Below, in pieces: positions 44,344-52,238 of a DNA stretch of 64,000 nucleotides. The notes under the pieces are model-generated. The model worked only from the letters and a program-made list of their open reading frames with translations. It searched no databases and had not been told where the DNA came from. Source of the DNA: Dyadobacter sp. 676 (GTDB lineage Bacteria > Bacteroidota > Bacteroidia > Cytophagales > Spirosomataceae). The stretch lies in NCBI RefSeq assembly GCF_040448675.1, contig NZ_CP159289.1, forward strand, positions 2,852,001-2,916,000, written 5' to 3'. The stretch's first letter is position 1. Each line of letters begins with the position of its first letter. A program made the position numbers and the translations under genes.

Positions 44344-45324
44344 TTATTTCAATGGTGCCTCGAAAGTCTTCCTGAATACACTTGGAATGCCCAGCTCCGC
44401 CTGGATCTGATCCACTTCTTCCAGTAGCAGGTCGGCGCGTGCCTGCAAATCGGCCGTCAGCTCGCCTACATCCCTTCGTGTGTAGGTCGAAATCGGGAAC
44501 CCTCTTTTTTGCAGGCAGTATTTGGCGACCGTCGGGTAGGCCGAATGCACAATGTCCATCGAGTCGATAAAAAACTTCCGGACCATTTCCACCGCTTCCC
44601 GGCGTTCGGCATTGTCGTAATTTTCACAAATCCAGACAATCAGTTCGGGATAGATATTTCCCTGAATGCAGGATAATCCCGCCGCGCCGGCACGCAGAGA
44701 GGCCACGGCGTTTACCATGTAGGCATCGTACAGCCCGAAGCGGTACCCCTCCGCTACTTTAATCCGGCGCACAACCTCGTCCAGATCCAGGCAAGTATCT
44801 TTATGATAAATGATACGATTCGAAGGCAAGAGTTCCGCAAGCACCTTGCTGTCGATCAACCGCTTGTAAGGAACCGGGCATTCGTAAAAGCCAAGGGGTA
44901 TTTCGCCGGTAAGGCTGATAAGCTCTTTGGCCCGTTGGATAAATACATCGTCACTTTCATCCTCTTCGGCCAGTAATCCGGTAATTACAATAACGGCCTG
45001 CACACCGGTCTCATATATACGTTTTACGAACTGCGCCTGTTCCCGGACTGGCCCGCCGAAGGTCCCGGTTGCTACAACGGGCACCCGGCCCGCGGTGTGC
45101 TCTACCACCGTCCGGGTAACATGGAGTCGTTCTTCAACCGACAATTCATACATCTCGCTCGAAAGACAATTGGCGAACAATCCCGCAGCGCCTGCCTCGA
45201 GGTACAGGTCCGTTAATGCCTTTAATCCTTCATAATCCACCTCGCCGGAATCGAGGAAGGGGGTGAGCATAACGGGAATGAAGCCTTGCGGCAACGACGC
45301 GACGGAAGACGTTACAGATGACAT
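44344..45324 (-). CDS. Dihydrodipicolinate synthase/N-acetylneuraminate lyase family aldolase
   Basis: The protein has 326 residues with a (beta/alpha)8 aldolase fold. It opens GFIPVMLTPFLDSGEVDYEGL, then GLFANCLSSEMYELSVEERL, VVATGTFGG, LGFYECPVPYK (Tyr), and the Schiff-base Lys in IIYHKDTCLDLDEV. It differs from DapA at the GTTGE loop, so a catabolic aldolase is more likely than lysine synthesis. It lies 57 bp after the SSS symporter gene, which probably brings in its substrate or a precursor such as a sugar acid. Confidence 0.85.
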   Translation of the reverse strand: MSSVTSSVASLPQGFIPVMLTPFLDSGEVDYEGLKALTDLYLEAGAAGLFANCLSSEMYELSVEERLHVTRTVVEHTAGRVPVVATGTFGGPVREQAQFVKRIYETGVQAVIVITGLLAEEDESDDVFIQRAKELISLTGEIPLGFYECPVPYKRLIDSKVLAELLPSNRIIYHKDTCLDLDEVVRRIKVAEGYRFGLYDAYMVNAVASLRAGAAGLSCIQGNIYPELIVWICENYDNAERREAVEMVRKFFIDSMDIVHSAYPTVAKYCLQKRGFPISTYTRRDVGELTADLQARADLLLEEVDQIQAELGIPSVFRKTFEAPLK

Positions 45325-45381
45325 CGTGTTTGGTGTTATATGCGTATGTGAAAATAGTCCAATAAAACCGGCCCCAAATGC

Positions 45382-46965
45382 TTACTTACTATGCAAAAGC
45401 GCCTCTTTTTCAACCGGTTCCCCGCGTCTGAGTCTCGTCAGCAACACGCCGGCCAAAAAGATCGTGAGGGTCCCCACTACCATAATCATATTCTGGTGAA
45501 GCGGGTTACGTAAAAATGAGTACTTGTCAGGCAATTGAGTCGAAAAAGTCATCCAGACGATAACCATGATTCCGATGATCGTAGCCATGAGGGCCTCGGT
45601 ATTTTTAGTACTTCTGGAAATGATACCGAGGAGGAAGAGTCCGAGCATCCCTCCGGCAAAAATCCCCGAAAGCATCCACCACACGTCCAGCACGCTCTTG
45701 ACCCCGATCATCGCAATGCCGGTTACCATTCCCAGCAAGCCAAAGACCGTTGTAGCGATGTAAAGCAGGCGCAGCGATTGGCGCGGGGTCAGGTCCGGTT
45801 TGATATATTTTTGATAAATATCCACCGAAAAGACCGTCGCCGACGCGTTCATGCCGGAGCTGATCGTACTCATGGCTGCCGACATGATCGCAGCGATAAT
45901 TAGGCCGAGCAGGCCGACGGGTACTTTTGTCACCATAAAATGCGGCATTACCTTATCCCCGTAATCGGCCGGCGTAAGCGTAGCGGCCAGGTTTGCAATC
46001 GCATCCGAAGTTCCTCCCGGCAGTTTTTCGGCCGCTACCTGCATTTTTATGGTTTGCAGCAACTCCGGATTTTCCTGGTAATAGGCAAAAAGGCACGTCC
46101 CCAACAAAAAGAATATCAGCGACACAGGCACATACAGGTACACGCAAAGCCATACCGAACCCGACGCTTCCCTGGCCGATGCAGTCGTGTGATAGCGCTG
46201 CACATAGTTCTGGTCCATCCCGAAATTGTTCAGGTTCATAAAAAACCCGTACAGGAAAATCACCCAGAAGGACGCGGTTGTAAAATCGGGGGCCAGCGTG
46301 CCCAGGCTGAATTTATCGTTAGTCTTTCCAATCTCGATGATCCCCGGCATTCCGCCAGACACGCCCGAAACGACCAGATAGAGGATTACCAATGCACCGA
46401 TTGTCTTGATGACCCCCTGCACAACCTCCGTCCAGATTACCGCTTCCATTCCGCCCATTACGGTGTACAAGACAATGCAAATGCCCACCACGACCATGAT
46501 CGTAGACATCGGGTAGCCTGTCAGTGCCTGCAAGCTCAACGCGATGCCGAAAAAGATCGATCCCATGCGCGCCAGCTGCGTAAGCAGGAAGCAGATCACC
46601 GCATACGTGCGCGCCCAGGGACCGAAACGATGTTCGAGGTGCGTGTAGGCCGAAACCTCGCCCGTGCTCCTGTAAAATGGTATGAAAAATTTCGTCGCCA
46701 CCCAGGCCGCGAACGGCATCGACAAGCTGAAAACAAACGAACTCCAGTTGCTGCCGAATGCCTTGCCCGGCACGCCCAGAAAGGTGTTACTGCTCAGGAA
46801 TGTCGCATAAATCGAGATGCCGATCGCCCAGCCGGGAATCCGGCCCGAGGCTTTGGTGAACTGGTCGGCATTGGTATTCTTTCTTGAAAAGTAAATCCCT
46901 ACGGCAACCATTCCCGCCAGGTAGGCGATCACGATGATGAGATCAATGAAAGGTAAGGATTTCAT
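45382..46965 (-). CDS. Sodium:solute symporter (SSS family)
   Basis: The protein has 527 residues and about 13-14 hydrophobic segments. It has IDLIIVIAYLAGMVAVGIYFSRK at the start, GRIPGWAIGISIYATFLSSNTFLG with the unwound first core helix, and GLLGLIIAAIMSAAMSTISSGMNASATVF, the SSS signature. It imports an organic solute with Na+. The next gene on the strand is the aldolase, so the pair looks like a small uptake-and-cleavage operon. Confidence 0.92.
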   Translation of the reverse strand: MKSLPFIDLIIVIAYLAGMVAVGIYFSRKNTNADQFTKASGRIPGWAIGISIYATFLSSNTFLGVPGKAFGSNWSSFVFSLSMPFAAWVATKFFIPFYRSTGEVSAYTHLEHRFGPWARTYAVICFLLTQLARMGSIFFGIALSLQALTGYPMSTIMVVVGICIVLYTVMGGMEAVIWTEVVQGVIKTIGALVILYLVVSGVSGGMPGIIEIGKTNDKFSLGTLAPDFTTASFWVIFLYGFFMNLNNFGMDQNYVQRYHTTASAREASGSVWLCVYLYVPVSLIFFLLGTCLFAYYQENPELLQTIKMQVAAEKLPGGTSDAIANLAATLTPADYGDKVMPHFMVTKVPVGLLGLIIAAIMSAAMSTISSGMNASATVFSVDIYQKYIKPDLTPRQSLRLLYIATTVFGLLGMVTGIAMIGVKSVLDVWWMLSGIFAGGMLGLFLLGIISRSTKNTEALMATIIGIMVIVWMTFSTQLPDKYSFLRNPLHQNMIMVVGTLTIFLAGVLLTRLRRGEPVEKEALLHSK

Positions 46966-47091
46966 TCTACTTTCCGGGTAATTATAACTTTACCACAAAG
47001 AAACAGGATGAAGTTGATGCTTTTGTAGCATTTCGTAGCCTTTTATTGTACGATATTATCAAAGCAATGCATTGTTTTGTAAATAATGCGC

Positions 47092-47778
47092 TTATGATTC
47101 TACCATACTTTTGTCTTTGAAAAAATAACCGATCCCTGCCGTCGAAATGACGATCAGGGCAATCAGTACGATTTTGGTGGCCAGGCCTTCATTCGGATGT
47201 TCGAGCAGATAACGGATATCCTGCGCTTCCTTGCCTGCCCAAACCGCCAGTAAGGTCCTCGGAATCATGCCGAGCGTTCCTCCGGTAAGCACCTGCTTGA
47301 ACCTCGCGCCGGCCATCGCAAAAAAGAGGTTGGTAATAGCAAAAGGCAGCACAGGCGACAACTTCGCAAAAAAGATCAGCCGCAATTCGTTTTTATAAAA
47401 CCTCCTTAACAATGTACCTACCTGGGGGTAGACCTGTATGAGGTAGCTGCGGACGGATGCCGCATGAAGAAAGTTGGCGGATACGTAGATGATGGTAATC
47501 GCACCGACATTGAGCGCAAAAAGCATCGGAAGCGAAGCCCAGCCCAGAAAATAGCCGTAAACCAATGCCAGAAACGTGGGAGGCGTGAGCGCGGCCGCAG
47601 AAGCCAGCGTGAGAATGATCGTTACGCCCAGCCACCATTCCATAGGCAGCTCCCGCAGTACTTTTTCATGATTGATAGCCCAGGCCGTGAGGACCGACGT
47701 CGTCACCAACGGTACGATCGTCATTAACAGGCTTACGACGACCGGAAATGAGAATCTTTTTGGTGTAGACGTTTCCAA
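47092..47778 (-). CDS. TVP38/TMEM64-family membrane protein
   Basis: The protein has 228 residues, with five or six hydrophobic segments and the VTT/DedA-like core: FLALVYGYFLGWASLPMLFALNVGAITIIYVSANFL, then AKLSPVLPFAITNLFFAMAGARFKQVLTGGTLGMIPRTL (the F/Y-A-R-L-SPVLP..N and G....PG-type pattern). The family is linked to lipid scrambling or transport in membranes. No partner genes are seen. Confidence 0.88.
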   Translation of the reverse strand: METSTPKRFSFPVVVSLLMTIVPLVTTSVLTAWAINHEKVLRELPMEWWLGVTIILTLASAAALTPPTFLALVYGYFLGWASLPMLFALNVGAITIIYVSANFLHAASVRSYLIQVYPQVGTLLRRFYKNELRLIFFAKLSPVLPFAITNLFFAMAGARFKQVLTGGTLGMIPRTLLAVWAGKEAQDIRYLLEHPNEGLATKIVLIALIVISTAGIGYFFKDKSMVES

Positions 47779-47862
47779 GGCTGGTAGCTTTACATTTCTG
47801 ACTGAATAACCAGTTGTTTTGACAAAAGGTTTTTGTGAACTTGCTTTTCTGCATTAATATTT

Positions 47863-47926
47863 TAATGCCACGAAGGCACGAATTACACTAACGGCATTCG
47901 TGCTGATTCGTGTCTTCGTGGCATTA
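47863..47926. repeat. Extragenic palindrome (CCACGAAGGCACGAA type)
   Basis: TAATGCCACGAAGGCACGAA (47863-47882) is inverted at 47906-47926 with two mismatches, separated by 23 bp. I recall this string (GCCACGAAGGCACGAA) as common between genes in Cytophagales. It may act as an RNA hairpin or be a mobile short repeat. Confidence 0.7.
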
Positions 47927-47941
47927 TCAGAACCACTAAAA

Positions 47942-49087
47942 ATGAAATTCGCGACCAAAGCCATACACGCCGGAATCGAACCGGACCCAAGTACCGGCGC
48001 TATTATGACGCCGATTTACCAGACTTCCACCTACGTCCAGGAAAGTCCTGGCAGGCACAAAGGCTACGAATACGCCCGGAGTAGCAATCCCACCCGGACC
48101 GCCTTGCAAAATGCCCTTGCCGCGCTGGAAAACGGCAAATACGGCATTTGCTATGCCTCCGGCCTCGCCGCGACGGATGCCGTTTTAAAACTTTTTCTCC
48201 CCGGCGACGAAATCATTGCACCCAGCGACATCTACGGAGGTACCTACCGCCTTATGAAGCGTATTTTCGAACCGCTTGGACTGGTTTTCAAATTTGTGGA
48301 TATCGATGAAATCGGCGGCCTGGCAGCGCTGATCACCACAAAAACCCGGCTGGTCTGGCTGGAAACACCCACCAATCCGTTGCTTAAAATCATTGATATC
48401 AAACACATCACCGGCATCTGCAAAGAACGGAACGTTCTTACCTGCGTCGATAACACGTTCGCGTCACCGTATCTCCAGAATCCGCTCGACCTCGGTGCCG
48501 ACATCGTGATGCACTCCGTCACCAAATACCTCGGCGGCCATTCCGACACGGTGATGGGCGCGCTGGTCACCAGCAACGGCGAGCTTGCCAACCGGTTAAA
48601 ATTCATTCAGAACGCCAGCGGCGCAGTTCCCGGCCCGCAGGATTGCTTTTTGGTATTGAGAGGATTAAAAACGCTGCACCTGAGAATGCAGCGCCATTGC
48701 GAAAACGCCGCACAAATTGCCATGTGGCTTTCCGCTCATTCCAAGGTCGGGAAAGTTTACTACCCCGGCCTGCCCCATCATCCCGGGCATGAACTGGCCG
48801 GAAAGCAGATGCGGGGCTTCGGAGGTGTGGTCTCTTTCGAATTGAAGGACGATAGCTATGAAAAGACGGTTCGTACAATGGAAAATCTGCGCATATTTGC
48901 CTTAGGAGAATCGCTGGGAGGGGTGGAATCGCTTTGCACACATCCGGCGAGCATGTCGCACGGCGGAATGCCTCGTGAGGAACGCCTGAAAATCGGTTTG
49001 AAAGACACATTGATAAGGCTCAGCGTCGGGGTCGAAGATGTAGAAGATCTTGTAGCCGACCTTGATCAGGCCATCGGTAGCGATTAG
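47942..49087 (+). CDS. Cystathionine gamma-synthase/lyase family PLP enzyme
   Basis: The protein has 381 residues with a Cys/Met-metabolism PLP fold: KFATKAIHAGIEPDPSTGAIMTPIYQTSTY, GYEYARSSNPTR, SGLAATDAVL, and the PLP Lys195 in HSVTKYLGGHSD. The C-terminal LGGVESLCTHPASMSHG matches the CGS/CGL branch. Synthase and lyase cannot be separated by motif alone. There is no methionine gene nearby. Confidence 0.88.
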   Translation: MKFATKAIHAGIEPDPSTGAIMTPIYQTSTYVQESPGRHKGYEYARSSNPTRTALQNALAALENGKYGICYASGLAATDAVLKLFLPGDEIIAPSDIYGGTYRLMKRIFEPLGLVFKFVDIDEIGGLAALITTKTRLVWLETPTNPLLKIIDIKHITGICKERNVLTCVDNTFASPYLQNPLDLGADIVMHSVTKYLGGHSDTVMGALVTSNGELANRLKFIQNASGAVPGPQDCFLVLRGLKTLHLRMQRHCENAAQIAMWLSAHSKVGKVYYPGLPHHPGHELAGKQMRGFGGVVSFELKDDSYEKTVRTMENLRIFALGESLGGVESLCTHPASMSHGGMPREERLKIGLKDTLIRLSVGVEDVEDLVADLDQAIGSD

Positions 49088-49095
49088 CATTCAGC

Positions 49096-49127
49096 TTTGC
49101 AATCGACGGTCAAAAGCCTTATTTTTG
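49096..49127 (+). promoter_or_regulatory. Promoter of the DUF3127 gene
   Basis: TTTG (49096-49099), 20 bp spacing, TATTTTTG (49120-49127); an exact -33/-7 pair 37 bp before the ATG. Confidence 0.7.
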
Positions 49128-49164
49128 GAACCATTTTTGAACCAGACACTAAAACATCATATCA

Positions 49165-49518
49165 ATGGAAGTATCAGGAACAGTCATTTCCTTGCTGCCC
49201 GAAGTTACCGGCCAGGGAAAAAACGGAATGTGGCGCAAGCAGGAGTTCATTCTTGAAATACCCTCTCAATACCCTAAAAAAGTATGTATTTCGCTATGGG
49301 GCGACAAGATTGACCAGGCCAACCTGCAAGTGAACGACTCTGTCACCGCTTCCATCGACATTGAAAGCCGCGAGTACAACTCACGCTGGTACACCGAAGT
49401 ACGCGCATGGAAAGTAGAGAAAGCCGGGGCAGGCAACTACGGCAACAATGCCGGTGGCGCGCCACTGCCGCCGGTAACAACCTTCACCGAAGACGAATCG
49501 GACGATCTGCCCTTCTGA
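49165..49518 (+). CDS. DUF3127 protein with SSB-like acidic tail
   Basis: The protein has 117 residues. The DUF3127 domain spans about 1-88 (VSGTVISLLPEVTGQGKNGMWRKQEFILEI; VCISLWGDKIDQANLQVNDSVTASIDIESREY), a beta-rich OB-like sequence. A Gly/Asn/Pro linker leads to the end FTEDESDDLPF. That ending resembles the DDDIPF tip by which SSB proteins recruit DNA-repair partners. Binding to single-stranded DNA is an inference. It has its own promoter. Confidence 0.85.
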   Translation: MEVSGTVISLLPEVTGQGKNGMWRKQEFILEIPSQYPKKVCISLWGDKIDQANLQVNDSVTASIDIESREYNSRWYTEVRAWKVEKAGAGNYGNNAGGAPLPPVTTFTEDESDDLPF

Positions 49519-49546
49519 TATCCGCATAACATAGGAGCCAGCCGCA

Positions 49547-49930
49547 ATGAATAACCTGATCATCGTTTTTGTAGGAGGAGGATTTGGCAGCCTGGCGCGG
49601 TACGGAATCGGAAGGATATTCGCTCAATGGCCGTCAGTCTTCCCGTTCGGGACATTGACGGCCAATATTTTAGCCTGCTTCACTCTCGGGATTTTCTCGG
49701 GATGGGCCACATTCAAATCCACCGACCTGGTAGCAGCATCCAGGCTTTTCGTCGTGGTTGGTTTCTGCGGTGGTTTCAGCACTTTTTCCAGTTTTAGCAA
49801 CGAAACCATTCAGCTTTTCCTCAACGATCGCTGGATCGAGGCCTCTCTCAACATTATAATCAGCATAGTAACATGCCTTGCAGCCACGCTGTTGGGAATG
49901 TGGCTGGGAAAAATCTTTCTGGCGGTATAA
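49547..49930 (+). CDS. crcB: CrcB/Fluc fluoride channel
   Basis: The protein has 127 residues with four membrane helices: FVGGGFGSLARYGIGRIFAQWP, FPFGTLTANILACFTLGIFSG, FVVVGFCGGFSTFSSFSNET, and a C-terminal helix. The Asn in the NILA pore motif and the FSTFSS fluoride track are present. Dual-topology dimers export F-. I do not see a fluoride riboswitch in the 28 bp before it. Confidence 0.93.
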   Translation: MNNLIIVFVGGGFGSLARYGIGRIFAQWPSVFPFGTLTANILACFTLGIFSGWATFKSTDLVAASRLFVVVGFCGGFSTFSSFSNETIQLFLNDRWIEASLNIIISIVTCLAATLLGMWLGKIFLAV

Positions 49931-49936
49931 CTGCGG

Positions 49937-50590
49937 CTAATTCGACTGGTAGGCCATCGACATCGTAAACCTGTCGATCATCTCATGTGGATGCACTTCC
50001 AGTATCCGTGCCAGTACCATCACCACCAACGTATTGGAGGCGATTTTGCGGGGAATACCGGCAAAAGCCGCGAACAAATCGACCGTCACCGATTCCTTTT
50101 CGTCGAGCAGCTTCATCAGTTTCTTTTCCTTATCGCCATACTGAAAACTGATGTCGCGCTCGCCCCGGCCGCGGCGCATGATTTCCTTCATTTCGCGGCT
50201 GGCCTGGATCGACTTGTCCTCCACACGGATGTACGCCTGGCGGGCACCGGTATCGTCCACCACGTAATGCGGCTTGTCGACGCTCCTCGGGATCGTCAGC
50301 ACGAGCACGTCGCGGTCGGGCGTGATGGCCACGCGTTCTTTTTTGAAACTGATTTTGGGATAAATGTATTTGTCGATGGCGCGTGTGAGGGTAAACTCAT
50401 CTTCATCGGCATCTTTGAGGCCCTTGATGGTCTTGTCGTCACCCACTCCGACGAGCAGCTTTCCGCCGCCCGAGTTTGCGAAAGCGACTACTTCGCGGAC
50501 AATCTTCTCGGGATGGTTGGATTTCAGTTTGAACTCCAGATGCTCCCCTTCACCTTTCTTAACCAGCTCTTTCAACAATCGAAGCTCCAT
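49937..50590 (-). CDS. AlbA_2/Schlafen-type ATP-binding domain protein
   Basis: The protein has 217 residues. EGEHLEFKLKSNHPEKIVREVVAFANSGGGKLLVGVGDDKTIKGL is the AlbA_2 motif (E.EFK...; A.aNs.GG.l.iGv.d), which overlaps Schlafen-like divergent AAA domains. The C-terminal 60 residues (KLMKLLDEKESVTVDLFAAFAGIPRKIASNTLVVMVLARIL) look like a winged helix. Some relatives act in regulation or defence; nothing here shows which. Confidence 0.85.
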   Translation of the reverse strand: MELRLLKELVKKGEGEHLEFKLKSNHPEKIVREVVAFANSGGGKLLVGVGDDKTIKGLKDADEDEFTLTRAIDKYIYPKISFKKERVAITPDRDVLVLTIPRSVDKPHYVVDDTGARQAYIRVEDKSIQASREMKEIMRRGRGERDISFQYGDKEKKLMKLLDEKESVTVDLFAAFAGIPRKIASNTLVVMVLARILEVHPHEMIDRFTMSMAYQSN

Positions 50591-50746
50591 CGGGTTGGAA
50601 TGGATAAAATATGAGTTATGACCAAATCACTTTCGGTAACTTACCTCGTCCTTCTCATTTGTTAACGCTAACAATTTACATTCCTTTTGTCAGATTTAAA
50701 AAATAATGGGAAGCGAGTTACGTGAAAAAAGCGGACCATTTATCAC

Positions 50747-50776
50747 AAAAAAACGGCACCGATAGAGTGCCGTTTT
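50747..50776 (-). terminator. Terminator after the DUF2795 gene
   Basis: AAAACGGCAC (50750-50759) and GTGCCGTTTT (50767-50776) form a 10-bp stem; the minus strand ends in T7. Confidence 0.8.
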
Positions 50777-50779
50777 CAT

Positions 50780-51001
50780 TTAATATTCATCTTCGTTGAA
50801 AAAGAAATCGTCTTTCGTGGGATAGTCGGGCCAAATCTCCTCAATGCTTTCATAAGGCTGACCATCATCTTCAAGCTCCTGAAGGTTTTCAACTACTTCT
50901 AACGGAGCGCCTGTTCTGATTGCAAAGTCAATTAGCTCGTCTTTGGTAGCTGGCCAGGGAGCATCTTCAAGGTACGATGCGAGTTCGAGAGTCCAGTACA
51001 T
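50780..51001 (-). CDS. DUF2795 small protein
   Basis: The protein has 73 residues: MYWTLELASYLEDAPWPATKDELIDFAIRTGAPLEVVENLQELEDDGQPYESIEEIWPDYP, then an acidic aromatic tail. The DUF2795 core (L...DAPWPATKDELI.YA.R.GAP..V.ENL.EL) is complete. The function is unknown. It is a single gene with its own terminator. Confidence 0.85.
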   Translation of the reverse strand: MYWTLELASYLEDAPWPATKDELIDFAIRTGAPLEVVENLQELEDDGQPYESIEEIWPDYPTKDDFFFNEDEY

Positions 51002-51144
51002 AATATTTTCGCCTATTAATGGTTACTTTACTTTTCTGCAAAAGTAAAAAATTTGCTATCTTTTAAAAGCTTAAAGCGAAAAAAAAGAAAAATAATTGTC
51101 GGGTTGAAAAATATATTTTCCCAAAACATTCAATATACTGATAT

Positions 51145-51339
51145 TCAATAACTTAAATCTTGCACTACTAACAAAGTTTCCACGGAAATCCCCAATCCCC
51201 TGTGGATTTTGCGAATCATTTCGATGGTGAGCGGGCGTTTTCTATTGAGCACTTGCGACATAATATTTAAGCTCCGCTCTGCGTCGGGATATTTCTCCCA
51301 AAAGTCGCGAAGGGTTCCACGGGCAATATCCTCATACAA
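51145..51339 (-). pseudogene. HigA-like antitoxin remnant
   Basis: The open frame of 64 residues contains YPDAERSLNIMSQVLNRKRPLTIEMIRKIHRGLGISVETLL, the helix-turn-helix end of HigA-type antitoxins (...VSEVLNGKRPLT..MIRKLH..LGIP.E.L). The normal N-terminal 60-70 residues and a HigB toxin are missing. The upstream frame stays open but is unconserved. It is most likely a decayed antitoxin. Confidence 0.6.
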
Positions 51340-51473
51340 TAAAAGTAATTCCCATACTGGTAAATAATATACAAGACTGGTAATTTTCCAGTGATTTCCG
51401 AAGTTTGTAACCCCTACATTTCCCCTCTCCCCGAAAAACCCTTAATTTCCCTCTTCATTACAAAAACCTAATT

Positions 51474-52214
51474 ATGACCATTGAAATTTGCGCCTATTCG
51501 CTGGAATCCTGTATCAATGCGCAGGCCGGCGGGGCGGGCAGGATTGAACTATGCGGCGGACTCGGGGAAGGTGGTACCACGCCCAGCGCCGGGTTGATCG
51601 AGATTGTTAGAAAACACGTCGATATACCCATTTACGTCATGATCAGGCCGCGTGGTGGTGATTTTGTGTATGATTTTTTCGAAGAGGAAATCATGCGGAA
51701 AGACATCGATCTGGCCAGAAAATCTGGGGCAAACGGGGTCGTTCTGGGCATTCTTATGCCTGACGGGAACGTAGATGTAGCCCGTACCAAAGCATTGGTC
51801 GATTATGCCGCCCCGTTGAAAGTCACTTTCCACCGCGCGTTCGACCTTACGCCCGATCCAATGAAAGCGCTCAAAGATGTGATTGCCACCGGAGCTGAGC
51901 GTATTCTCACATCCGGTCAGAAACCTTCGGCCATTCAGGCGACGGAGCTGCTCGCCCGGCTCGCCGCAGAAGCCGACGGTAAAATCGAAATTATGGCGGG
52001 TGGCGGCGTCAACCATCAGAATGCAGCCGAGCTCAAAGCCACAGGTGTGCATGCCCTGCATTTGACAGCCAAGCGGTTTCGGCCCGCGCGGCAGAAATTT
52101 TTTCCGGACGGCATTTCCATGGCAGGAGAAATTCCCGACGAAAAGTCGGTGATGTATGCCGATCTGGAACTGGTCGAAGCGATGGTCCAGGCAGTTGCCG
52201 GGTATGCCTTTTAA
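51474..52214 (+). CDS. cutC: CutC family protein
   Basis: The protein has 246 residues and is a TIM barrel: IEICAYSLESCINAQAGGAGRIELCGGLGEGGTTPSAGLIE, IYVMIRPRGGDFVYDFFEEEIM, VTFHRAFDLTPDPMKALKDV, ERILTSGQKPSAIQA, MAGGGVNHQNA. All CutC signatures are present. It was first linked to copper homeostasis in E. coli, but that role is disputed. Confidence 0.93.
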   Translation: MTIEICAYSLESCINAQAGGAGRIELCGGLGEGGTTPSAGLIEIVRKHVDIPIYVMIRPRGGDFVYDFFEEEIMRKDIDLARKSGANGVVLGILMPDGNVDVARTKALVDYAAPLKVTFHRAFDLTPDPMKALKDVIATGAERILTSGQKPSAIQATELLARLAAEADGKIEIMAGGGVNHQNAAELKATGVHALHLTAKRFRPARQKFFPDGISMAGEIPDEKSVMYADLELVEAMVQAVAGYAF

Positions 52215-52238
52215 TAAAGCACGCATCACATCCTCTCT

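Noticed and set aside
45940..46887. 315-codon plus-strand frame
   Set aside because: It is antisense to the SSS symporter, and its Arg/His-rich composition is typical of a shadow frame.
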